A DNA stretch of 64,000 nucleotides from Nissolia schottii (taxonomy: Eukaryota > Streptophyta > Magnoliopsida > Fabales > Fabaceae). Location of the stretch: NCBI GenBank assembly GCA_003254905.1, contig QANU01113210.1, positions 62,001 to 126,000 on the forward strand, written 5' to 3'. The notes beneath the pieces are model-generated. The model was not told the DNA's origin. It made no database searches and was given only the letters and a program-made list of their open reading frames with translations. The position numbers and the translations under genes were made by a program. This document shows, one piece after another, positions 25,301-35,588 of the stretch (within the stretch, counting starts at the first letter, position 1; every line of letters begins with the position of its first letter).

Positions 25301-28233
25301 CCTAAACCCCTCTTTTTCCTTTTCTTAATTTCTTTTTCTTATCTTCTTTTTCTTCTTTTCTTTTCACCTTTTTCCTTTTCTCTTTATCCTTTATTATTGT
25401 TATTATTATTTACAAGTTACTGAGGGTAAATATCTCCTAGGGGAAATAACTTCCCAACAGGGTCAATTTGATCTGGTTCGCTCGAGTTTCCACCACTTCC
25501 TCCCGCCTCGGTTGCCCTAAAAATATTCCGGGCAAACCGCCGTGCCCCATCAATTTTTCCTTTCGACCCGGGAGCTATCACTCGGGAACTGCTGACCGTT
25601 TTATCGTATGCAAAAATCCCCCGAGCGTTTCCCGGTATCCGAAACGAATTCCGTTTGAGTCAAAACTCTCCCGGATGCGCTGGAAAATTTCCCGGACACA
25701 CAACCTAACTCCGGCCACTGGTTCGAAGATCTTACTGGTTAAACTCCCCCTTCGGGATCCTCGAATTACTTTTCCGATTTTCCACGACGGCTGACCCGCG
25801 GCTTTTCGTACACGGAAGAATCGGGTTGTTACATTTTGCATCTGGTTGGATATCTTTTTAGCAATTTATTATAAAAAATTATTAGAAAAAATACAACTGT
25901 TTTTATCATTTTTTTTTCTTTCGTGTCAACAAAAAATAATGCATAGAAGTCAGTAATTAACAAAGAATTCTTTCAAATATCAGGGATTTATTTTTAAAAC
26001 AATTAAATTGTACAAATGTATATATTTACGTGAAAGGGAGAGAAAAAAAAAGAAAAGAAAAAAAAAACAGTTTCAAGAAAAAGAAAGAAACAGTTTACAG
26101 GGGAGAGAAGAGAAAGGACGGTGTGCCGCCTAGATATGCAATAAATGTGGGTTTACAAAAATAGTCTAGATGTGCAAGAGGTGTGCAATAATCATTTTTC
26201 AATTTATAAAATTATTATATTTACGTATCGTACCACATTTAATATTTCTATATATATTCCTCCTGGTGCAACGTAGGTGCAAGACTTACTAGATTATGCC
26301 TATGAATGTTGCAAAAAAGGCAAAGCTTTGAATATTGGCGAGGCTATCTTTGTTACCGTCCTTAATTCCATATCAAACACTTTTCTTTCTATGGATTTTG
26401 CTCGTTACGATGGTTCCTCTGCTCGGGGATCTGAAGATTTTAAGGACATAATCGATGGGTTTACCAAAGACGGAAAGCCTAATGTTGTGGATTTTTTCCC
26501 TTTCTTCCGGGTTTTGGATCCACAAGGTGCGCGCGCAAGGATCAAAAGTCGTTATGACAAGTTGCTAGCATTTTTTGAGAATGCCATGGAAGAAAGAATG
26601 CGTTTAAGTGATTCTGACAAGTGCAACGATGTGTTAGGTTCATTCATGGAACAAATCAAGGAAGAGGGTTCTGAATTCAGCCTCCGTGATGTTTTGCATT
26701 TGTTTATGGTGAGTATTTATAATTTTAATCAACTTTCCATGTTAGATGTTTGTTCTTGTACTCCATATTTTTCTTTCATATTTTACTGTCTTAGCTCTTG
26801 TTTGGCTAGCAATCAAGGTGGTCCCTCCAAATATTATAGTTTTCATTTTTCAGTGTTTATTGTATGTTTGCATGACTCCTTGACTTTACTTTGTTTTCTT
26901 CTTCTCCTTCGTTACTGGATTTTTAATCACATTTTTTAATTATCGGATGGTTCACAAATCCATCCAATCGATAAATCTTTGTATAGTCGTGAGATACCAT
27001 GTTGAAATATACTTTAAATTACATAACGAATGATTCACTTATAATAGATATGTCACTCATTATATGATTTAAAATATATTTAGCATGTTATGGCTGAAGT
27101 TTCTCTGCTTAATCTAATAAAAAAAAGAGGCTTTGTTGTTGTAAGATAGAATTTGGCCAACACACCGTGATCAAGTTATAAAATGATATTGATGATGCTA
27201 CACAGTCACAATAATTTGCCAGAACAACTATTGCCAAACATGCGTGGCAAACTTTTGAGTGCAAGGACCCAAACCATGAGTGAAGGAAAATATGAGGTTC
27301 TCACCACTTCATATCTTGCCACATAATTCAGGCATATAAGATTTTGACAAAAAAATTTTAGATACCAAGCATTTTCCAAATGTGATATTATCATGTTAGA
27401 TTTTTTTATTTTATTTTACTTCAAAAATTACATTGCTTACAATACGGTTTGAATTTAGAATTTCAGGCATACTACTCAAACTCTTCACCACTAGATCAAT
27501 TCTAATGACTTATGTTGGGAATCATTTGCTTATCCTTTTAAATTCTCTCTTTTTGCCTATTTTTCTTGGCAAAACATTTTCACTTAAAAATAATGTAGTT
27601 AACATATTTTTTTTGTCACAACAGGATTTATTTGTTGCCGGAATAGATACAACATCAAGCACACTAGAATGGGCAATGGCAGAACTGGTCCACAACCCAA
27701 AAAAACTGTGTAAAGTTAAAGAGGAACTTCATCAAGTGTTTGGAAAACACGAACAACTTGAGGAGTCTCAAACCTCAAAGCTCCCTTATCTTAATGCAGT
27801 GGTGAAAGAAACTTTGCGCCTTCACCCACCCGTTCCATTCTTAGTACCCCACAAGTCAAATGATGATGTGGAATTAGCCGGTTTCACCGTGCCCAAAAAT
27901 GCACAAATCATAGTGAATGTATGGTCAATTGGACGAGATTCAAGTGTTTGGACCAACCCAAATTTATTTGAGCCCGAAAGGTTTTTGGAGAATGAAATTG
28001 ATTTGAAGGGAAAACATTTTGAGCTTATACCGTTTGGTTCTGGTAGAAGAATTTGCCCTGGATTATCTTTGGCTTCTAGATCCATACCCTTTATGTTGGC
28101 CTCTCTTTTGCATGACTTCGATTGGAAGTTGGGTGATGATATGAAGCCAGAAGATATGGATATGAATTACAGTTATGGGATTACTATACACAAGGCACAA
28201 CCTCTTCTGGTTGTACCTATGAAAGTTGTTTAG
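20977..28233 (+). CDS. Cytochrome P450, CYP76-like (plus-strand copy 1)
   Basis: ER-anchored haem monooxygenase of plant clan 71, family CYP76; relatives hydroxylate monoterpenols such as geraniol or dealkylate xenobiotics. The substrate here is unknown. Exons 20977-21444, 26277-26708 and 27625-28233 are all phase 0 and give 502 residues, normal for the family. Visible features are an N-terminal hydrophobic anchor, the proline hinge KLPPGPRPYPIIGN (~33-46), the I-helix oxygen-binding motif AGIDTTSS (~305-312), ExxR as ETLR (362-365), PERF (417-420) and the haem loop PFGSGRRICPG with axial Cys444. The intron before DLFVAGIDT is the conserved clan-71 intron. Intron 1 is unusually long (4.8 kb) because it holds a 3.26 kb solo LTR. 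All key residues are present, so it should encode an enzyme if the long intron is spliced. Confidence 0.9.
22120..22560 (+). repeat. Imperfect tandem repeats with TA and CA microsatellites
   Basis: Within intron 1, about four imperfect copies of a roughly 100-bp unit can be followed by the recurring words GTTGTGTCTCAAATAACAA, GTTAGGTCT and TTCAC.AAAGGGTTTATA. A (TA)n run at 22164-22200 and a (CA)n run at ~22353-22380 have grown inside two of the units. The equivalent part of the second gene (36.55-36.83 kb) is shorter. Confidence 0.65.
22573..25833 (-). mobile_element. Solo LTR, 3.26 kb, Ty3-gypsy-like, in P450 intron 1
   Basis: The element begins TGAAACACCC, ends GTTGTTACA, and is flanked by perfect 5-bp duplications TTTTG (22568-22572 and 25834-25838). 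The second P450 gene has the empty site. On the minus strand it starts TGTAACAACCCG, typical of plant gypsy LTRs, with a TATA box CTATAAATAG at 25300-25291. It is much less AT-rich than the intron. No gag, pol, primer-binding site or second LTR is present. It contains an open frame of 124 residues on the minus strand (23526-23152), Pro/Arg/Asp-rich, which I do not recognise. Very long LTRs of this kind are known in Tat/Ogre-type elements; that sub-assignment is inference. Confidence 0.8.
24255..24900. repeat. Degenerate short tandem repeats inside the solo LTR
   Basis: GGCCTATGCC occurs three times between 24260 and 24312 at about 25-27 bp spacing. From about 24670 to 24890 a motif around ATTCGATTGAAATCC, in both orientations (TTTCAATCGAATCC), recurs at least eight times. 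This is internal repeat structure of the LTR, not a CRISPR array: spacing and units vary. Confidence 0.6.
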
Positions 28234-28930
28234 TTGTTCATGTGAATATTCAATCAGCCCTGCTACAAGTAAACTAAAAAACATACACCATATATACACT
28301 CCGTATTTATATAAATAAAATGTGTGTTTTAACGTTTGTAATGTTTGTGCATTTAATTAAATATAGTTGAGAATATCATCTACAAGTTTGTAATATTTGT
28401 GCACTTGTGAGAATAAAGTTTGTGCATTATTATGTATAATGTTTGTGCATTTTTTTAAATAAAGTTTAAATTGTAAAACACTCTAATAATTTTGTAATGT
28501 TTGTGCATTTATACGTATAAAATTTGTGCATTACTATTTATAACGTTGTGCATTTTTAAATAAAGTTTAGATTGCATATAACTCTAAACTATAGGTTTGT
28601 AATGTATTCCAAATAAAGTTTGTGCATGAATGCGCATAAAGTTTGTGCTTTACCTAATTTGAATGATTTATGTATAGGTGTATGAAAATGAGTGTACACA
28701 TAGCATTTTTGATATTGAATTACCAAAAAGCAGATTGTGTATGACAGGTTATGTATCAACGAGTTAATCGTTTACATTGGGACTTGTTTTTGCCTTAACC
28801 TGAAAACTTTTTACTTAGTTTCAAAGAAGTACTTTTAACTTTTAAATCTTCACAAATAGACACTTTCAACTCTTTAATCATTCAATTAGATTTTTAAAAT
28901 ATATCACTCCTCAAAATCACTTGGTTGTTA
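28234..28930 (+). repeat. Downstream region rich in GTTTGTGCATT repeats
   Basis: After the stop codon at 28233, a word GTTTGTGCATT or AAAGTTTGTGC recurs about ten times between 28325 and 28650, at irregular spacing in AT-rich DNA. The block is duplicated at 39340-39660 after the second gene. The reverse complement (ACACAAACTTT) is also dense in intron 1 of the minus-strand P450 genes. Function is unknown. Confidence 0.5.
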
Positions 28931-29460
28931 TGAAATATCAGGGAGAGTAGTAGAAATGGAAGAGAGAGAAAAAGAAGAAAGAATTTTATTCTATTGACAA
29001 TCTCAATGATTTTATTGTACAGTGAACACTTAAATGTCTATTTATACACTAAGGGTGAGAATATATAAAATCACATCAAATCTTTATCATATCAATATAT
29101 ATTTATCTAATAAGATACTAACAGAATTAGAATAAGAACATTTACATATAATAATATTTAATAACATTTCTCATTAGATGTCTAGTCAGAGATATATCTT
29201 GTTAAAACCTTACTAAGAAAAAACTCATTGAGAAAAAATCCTAATGAAAGAAAAATAGTATAACATCATCATAGCATGGATTGTCTCGTTAAAAATATTA
29301 TTAAGAAAAACTCCAATGGGATAAAAACTTTGATTAAAAAAAATGTACAACATCTATCCCCCTTTTCGAATAATTATGGACATCCATCTAATAAGATGAA
29401 GTAGAATATGCTATTATAATAAACTCAAACATGAAGTACTGCATTTTTTTTTGGTAACAA
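28930..29460 (-). mobile_element. LTR fragment, older than the duplication
   Basis: On the minus strand this holds a TATA-like GTGTATAAATAGAC (~29036), an AATAAAATC polyadenylation-like word, and phrases such as CTTACTAAGAAAAACTC common in dicot copia LTRs. The same fragment occurs at 39925-40450 in unit 2, so it predates the duplication. Ends and internal domain were not recognised. Confidence 0.45.
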
Positions 29461-29473
29461 CGGCCACATAACT

Positions 29474-31245
29474 TGATGGTTTTGTGTGGCTTAGAGAATG
29501 GGGGTTGAATCTAAGCAAAGTCTTTCGCTTTAAAAAAATTAACCTTTCTTTGAAAATTATCTCCTAAAAGTTTAGGAGATATCTCCTTGTATTCAGGGAA
29601 ACAAGTTTTCTGAAAAACCAAAATTTTGAAAACGAAAACAGAATTTCTTTTAAATGATAGGAAATGTAAATAGTGGAGAGAAGAAAAAAAAATACACACA
29701 ATATTTATACTGGTTCGATTCCTAGTCAGAAATCTACGTCCAGTTCTTCAATCGCCAAAATCTGTTTTTCTTTCACAAAAACTTACAAGCACCAATAGTT
29801 CTTCTCAAGAACTCACAAGACAGAAATTTCAAATACAGAGAGACTTGAACTGAAAATCTTTCTCTCAAGCTCTTTGTTGCTCGCCAAAAAACAAACTCTC
29901 AAACAACCAATTTTCTCACCAAGCAATAAAATACCAAAATACCAAATCAAAGGATTGAAAATAACATATTCAAAATATGAGAGGTTTGTAGGCGAAGCTC
30001 TTGAGAATGTATTTCAATGGTTGTCTTTTTCTCTCATTTTTCTCTTATGTCTTGTGTGTCTTTAGAATGGTGAAGACACTTCCATTTATACTCGATCCTT
30101 AGCATATTCTTGAAGTTTGAAATCATCTCCTTCGTTTTTGCCATTCTTCAATGATTCTCTCTTTCTTCCTTCTTTTGATTTTAATCCGCTCAGCTCCTTC
30201 CAATTTTCGCTAATGCTCATTTAATAAGACTTTTACACGTGCTTCAATTTGGTCCTTTTGACCGTTGCAAGAAGAACGTGTTTCTTGCTTTTTTTTTCAT
30301 AAGATTTGCTTTCTGATTTCTTTCTTTCATCTTGCATCACGTTAAGCTTTCTTGCTTGATTCTTGTCTTGTTTCCTTTTCCATTTCATGTGCTTTAGTAG
30401 ACAACATCTTGAGTTTTGGTCATGGGGAGCTTTATTTCCTCTCCCTTCCATAAGAGTTTCTTGCTAAATATCATACGTGACTTTAGCTTTCTTGAGCCAT
30501 GAATGTTGCTTTCCTTTTTGTCCTATTTTCTCTGTCATCCGTAGTTGTTCATGAGAAGTTACCATGCTTGATATTTGCTTCCCAACGTGTTAGCTGTTCA
30601 TTTCTCTTATTTCCCTTTTCCATTTCATTTATTCTATATTCAACATCATATCATTTTGTCAAGAAAATTTGATTTCCTCCATTCATGTCCTTGATAGCAT
30701 TTACTCTCTTTGACTGAGATACAAGTAAATCTTTGCTTTCCCAAAGTTTCTCTCAATTGATATGTCAACGTCAATCTTCCATTTTATTCCTCTTTCTTCC
30801 TTATTTATATTTTACTTTCCTAATCCTCTTGGAGACTTACCATCACCTTTCCTTTTGCTTTTCTTTGATTTACTCTCCTGTAAGAGATAATTGCTGCTTC
30901 CCAAAAATATTTTATTCCTTTCTCTAATAGCATTTTAAATCTTGCTTCCTTTTTCAAAGGACCTGCCAATTTCTTTCTTTATTCAACAAACTCACGTTGG
31001 CCCGTTTGTTTCTTATGGGTAGCAATCTGATTTTTCAATTTCTTTTAACGTGGCTCTTGGCTTGATATCCATATATTCCATTTTTTTTATTTACTAAAAG
31101 CAATCTTGGTCTTGGGCCAAAAAATGATTTCAAGTTGCTCAGAATATTATGGACCTAACTTCTCCTGAAACACTTTAATGCACACATTAAAACGTTCACA
31201 TAGTGTTTGTTATCAAATATAATAATTTCAAATTCTAACTCAACA
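29474..31245 (-). mobile_element. Solo LTR, family X copy A (1.77 kb)
   Basis: Read on the minus strand it starts TGTTGAGTTAGAATTTG and ends AACCATCA. Flanks TAACT (29469-29473) and CAACC (31246-31250) are a 5-bp duplication in which both C have become T on one side. The second unit retains the empty site, CCACA-CAACC-TCC (40461-40465). A TATA box lies at about 30090-30084 on the minus strand. There is no coding domain. It is the same family as the element at 58270-59737, in opposite orientation. Confidence 0.8.
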
Positions 31246-31250
31246 CAACC

Positions 31251-32076
31251 TCCATCATCTTTGTCTTTTGGCCACGATGGCACAAATAACAACTCATTTC
31301 AACATTCTTCATGATACTTAAGCATGTTGATTGATTGCCCTTATTAAAAAATATTCTTGACTCGCTTCATATATTACAATAATTTATGTATGATTTGAAG
31401 AGGTAGGAGTTAAACTCTGCTTTGTTGATCTTTATGACATAGTTGTATTTTCACTTGTAAATAAATAACCTATGGATTTTTTCAAAATCTAAAAGAAGAA
31501 TCATGCAACTACATAGACAATAAATTGTGATTTTGAATCATATGAATAAAGTAAATCTTCAAATATATCACAACAAATATTGAATATCATTCTAGTGCAT
31601 TCTTGATAACTCTCCAATTGAGAGTTATCTTTGCTTGAGTTTTGCATATAGTTTAGGAACTAACCATTGCATTTTCATATAGTTTTGTCTTCATTTTAGT
31701 TCACTTTAGGATTTATTTTCAATTAAGTAGTTTTATGTATCTCTCTTTTCCCATTTTCATGTTTCCTTCATTCATTATCATTATATTTATGAGTAGCTAA
31801 TCCTTTTTTGCGCTAGGGCATGATAGAGTCTAACACTTTCTATTAATCTAATTTGAGGTATTTCACCATCTTCTTGTTTTTTTTTATGCAATTGGTTCTA
31901 TGATTAATGCTTTTGAGTGTTTGATCACCATTCAAATGTTGTATGTATAGTAGATGTTTGAGAAAATGACTATTAGGGCGAGCTTAAAGTTCCATTTGCT
32001 ATGAGTTAGGATGATGCTAGAGATGGATTTCTTAACTTGTACAATTGTAATTGAAATTCATCAAATGCTAAAGAAA
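31251..32076 (+). other. AT-rich tail of duplication unit 1
   Basis: Matches 40466-41288 nearly base for base. No coding sequence recognised. Parts resemble the end of a gypsy LTR, and in unit 2 that resemblance continues past the duplicated segment to about 41760. Confidence 0.4.
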
Positions 32077-32079
32077 TTC

Positions 32080-33490
32080 ATCAAATTTCCTTGAAGTGAT
32101 TGGCTACTCGGATTCAGACTATATCGGTTGTGTAGATTCGAGAAAATCTACATTTGGCTATATCTTCCTATTAGTTGGAGGAGCAAATTCATGGAAAAGT
32201 GGAAAGCAATATACCATTCCTACTTTTACTGTGGATGCTAAATTTGTGGTATGTTTTGAGGCTACGGTTCATGCATTATGGTTGCAGAATTTTATCTTAG
32301 GGCTTGGTGTTGTCGGCAGTATAGCTAAGGCTAGAATTTATTGTGATAATTCTACAGCAGTTTTCTTCTCCAAGAATGAGAAATACTCAAAAGGTGCAAA
32401 ACATATGGATTTGAAGTATTTTTCTGTTAAAGAAGAAGTGCGAAAACAAAAAGTATCAATTGAGCATATAAGTACCGATTTAATGATAGTGAATCTATTA
32501 ACTAAAGGGTTGCGCCCCAAACCTTTTTTGGTCATGTTAGGCGGATGGACCTAATAGATAAGTCCTTGTTAACATGATAGTATGATATACATATATGTAT
32601 GTATGGTTATCTTGCTCATTTCGTTGTGACACTGTTGAATTCAATTAAAGATATGTTTCTGCTTGTTTTACTTGGTGTCCACATTATGTTTTGTACATGT
32701 AGTATTTCGGTGTGATAACAAGTTATGTCTTAAAAGACATTATAGTTTGAGAAAGTTATTTAAGTTGAATTGATTTGTGATATAGGGAAGGAATCATGCG
32801 TTAAATGACTTGGGGCAGCCATGATCGAATCATTTCAATTCAATTAAAGATCATGACTTGATAATTTTAATATATAGTGCACATTTATAGTTGTTGAATC
32901 GCGAAGTCATCACATGGGCCAAGTGGGAGATTGTTAAATTATTTTAATTTAATAATCAATTATAGTGGCCTATGTAACTTATAAACTAACTCTAATTAAA
33001 GTGAATTAATGTGATGATGATTATCCAAAAAATATGAATAAAGTTAGTGTGAGTTATATTCATTTAAAATAATCATTCCTTCTCCCTTTTAAAAGTTGTA
33101 GTTGTTGTTGGTTATAAAGAAGAAGTTTTTTTCTACAAAGAAAAAACCACGAAGTTTGAATGCATAGATTCTTCTTTAACCATCAAAAGGAAGAAAGAAA
33201 AGAGAAATGAAGAGAAGGAAAAAAGGCAACCATTAAATGAAAGAAAGAACATTCCAACAAAGAAAAGATACATTACAAAATTCAGAAGAATATGGATCTA
33301 GGTAAGTTTCTATTCCTAATTATGTGAGAATCATAAAACATAAAGATTCTTAATAGTTGTAGTAATTTTTTAGAATATGAAAATTACATCTCACATCAAT
33401 TTGTCTCAAACTTTGTCAAAAGTCAATTAAATTAATTATTTGACATCGGTCAATTTTAGCCATTTGAGACTAATTTGATTGACTCTTAAT
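32080..33490 (+). mobile_element. Ty1-copia RNase H fragment and 3' LTR (second copy)
   Basis: Duplicate of the 3' half of the element at 17955-20154. RNase H is open from 32096 to 32554, with one visible change (VEAKFVV to VDAKFVV). The polypurine tract and LTR follow from ~32930 to ~33490, where the final TTAACA has decayed to TTAATA. Its left edge is the junction of the segmental duplication, not a transposition end. Confidence 0.8.
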
Positions 33491-34252
33491 AATCTTAACA
33501 AAAAATTTAATATTTTTCATAATTTGAGGATCAACTTGAGAATCTAATGGTTTAATTAAATTATATTCAAGGAATCCAATAGTTACAACTTAAATGAAGA
33601 GGCCAAACTGAGAGACGTGTATCTTTTTAAGGATCAATTTTTAAAAATAAATAATGATAAAAGATCTAATAAGATTTAGATACAGAAAATGGCGAAAAGT
33701 CTTATTAATATTGTCAGAAATTTGAAACGAAAAAAAAGAAAGAAAAAGAATGGTTGTCAACTTCTACACACACACTCAACCACTGTCATGAATCTGGAAC
33801 GTTGGGTCCCCATCTTGCCTAAAGAGAAGGGGGCACCTTGTCACGCTGAACTAATAATTCAGATTTAGAAACAGTATAGCCAACACGGACCCCATGGCAT
33901 TATGTGGCTAACTATGGACCCCATATCAAAAATATCCAAATATAAAATGATGCACCGCTTTAACCCTCTTCACAACCCTCTGAAGAAGTCTAGCATGTTC
34001 TCACTGAACAAAATTATGGACCATTCAGAAATGTGTACCTTGTTCTAACCGAGTGTTAAGGCAAGTTAAGAGGAGGCTGGTGTACAGAAACATTTAAAGC
34101 ACTAAATATTAATTTGTAATGTTGTTTTGTTCTGTGATGTCCCTTTAAAAGTTCTTTTACCTACTTTTCGGTTCAAAACTAAAAAAATAAATTATTTGTC
34201 GTCATAAAAAGTGTGTCAATAAACTAAAATAATATAAATAATACAGTTCTTT

Positions 34253-35527
34253 TGAATCATTGGCCACAATCCTATATTTTATTTTATATTTTTACATAAA
34301 AATTGTGATGTAATCGAATGTGGAGAAATTCTTGGTTGGACCAAACTATTTGCTCTGTTCCACAAATAGTAGGACAACTCAGTTTAGTGGGGTCCATATT
34401 TGAAATACCAAAAAGTAACCATAGTTACTTAACTACGCCTTGTTAAGCTTAAATACAATTAAATAAAATAAAAAATTCTCTCTTCCCATTGTACCCTGAC
34501 TTGTTCGTGGTTACTTTATTTTCCATCTGCATCCTACCTAGTCCTTGTCGAACTCCCTATCTCTCACTTGTATGCCTTTGTTAATTTACAGATTTTATTA
34601 AAAATAAAAAAAAATTAGTATTTGCTCTTAGCATGATTTGTTTTTCGAAGTTGCTTTAACATATTGGGGGTAATTTGAAATCAATAAAGACAGTGAAAAT
34701 CTAGAACAATTTTTTTTTTTTGGGTGGTGTTCATAGATGTTGAGTTTGGGGTCTGTAGCAGGATGATATTTAGATGGAGAATAAAGATTTTTTAGGTAGA
34801 AAAGTGAAGATAATGAGTTTTAAAAAATTATAAATTTAGCAAGAAAAAACTAATTGTACTTGTTTAAACTTGTTAACCCTGGTTTCTCCAAAAAATAAAA
34901 TTAAAAACTTGTTAATCCCGATGATTTCCAAAGTTGTCAACTTAAGACAACTTGAAGAAGAGCTTGAAAATGAAAGAAACATAGTGCTTAACACTGTTTT
35001 CAACCACCCGTAAGAAGAAGAAAAAATGGACAGGGATGACACTTAAGTAAAAGACCGGACAATGGAGAACAGAAGGGCAAAAGAATGGCTCTTTTGATTT
35101 GTTGTGGGGAGAGAGAGAATGGGAATGGTTCTGAGAAAGTAGATAGAGATTTTTTTTTTTGTTTATTATATTTGAACTTAACTGAGTCTAGTTAACTACA
35201 GTTACTTTTCAGCATTTTAAAGATGGGTCCCGCTAAGCTGATTTTTCTTAAGATTTGACTTGAGGGTCAGGATCTCGTAAGAACCAAGAATGGTCCTTTT
35301 GATTTGTTGTGGGGAGACAAAGAATGGGGAGATTTTTTTTTGTTTATTAGATTTGAACGTAACTGGGTTTAGTTACATATGGTTACTTTTCAGCATTTTA
35401 AAGATGAGTTCCACTAAGCTCATTTTTTTTGACTTAAGGATAAGAAGAAATACCTTAGTTTGCTCGCGTAAGAACCAGGAGTTTTTCTCAAATTTGTGTC
35501 ATGATAATGGTCACTATTTCTAGCTAG
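34253..35527. mobile_element. 1.28 kb insertion in the promoter of the second CYP76 gene
   Basis: Absent from unit 1, where TATA box and gene are contiguous. Flanked by TTCTTT (34247-34252 and 35528-35533). Sequence near 34370-34435 (CAGTTTAGTGGGGTCC, AAAAGTAACCATAGTTACTT) is inversely repeated around 35170-35255, suggesting degenerate terminal inverted repeats. The right half is itself tandemly duplicated, ~35085-35285 and ~35288-35475 (TTTTGATTTGTTGTGGGGAG in both). No transposase coding is present. Confidence 0.55.
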
Positions 35528-35588
35528 TTCTTTATTTAAGTGGACAATTTGTGAAAAGAAGTAGAAGCCATTGAGGCAAAAAAAGAGA

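Noticed and set aside
27433-27624. Upstream extension of the last P450 exon with a hydrophobic start
   Set aside because: It is intron read-through. The acceptor ACAACAG|GAT at 27624/27625 is the conserved family junction, and the extension has no homology to P450s.
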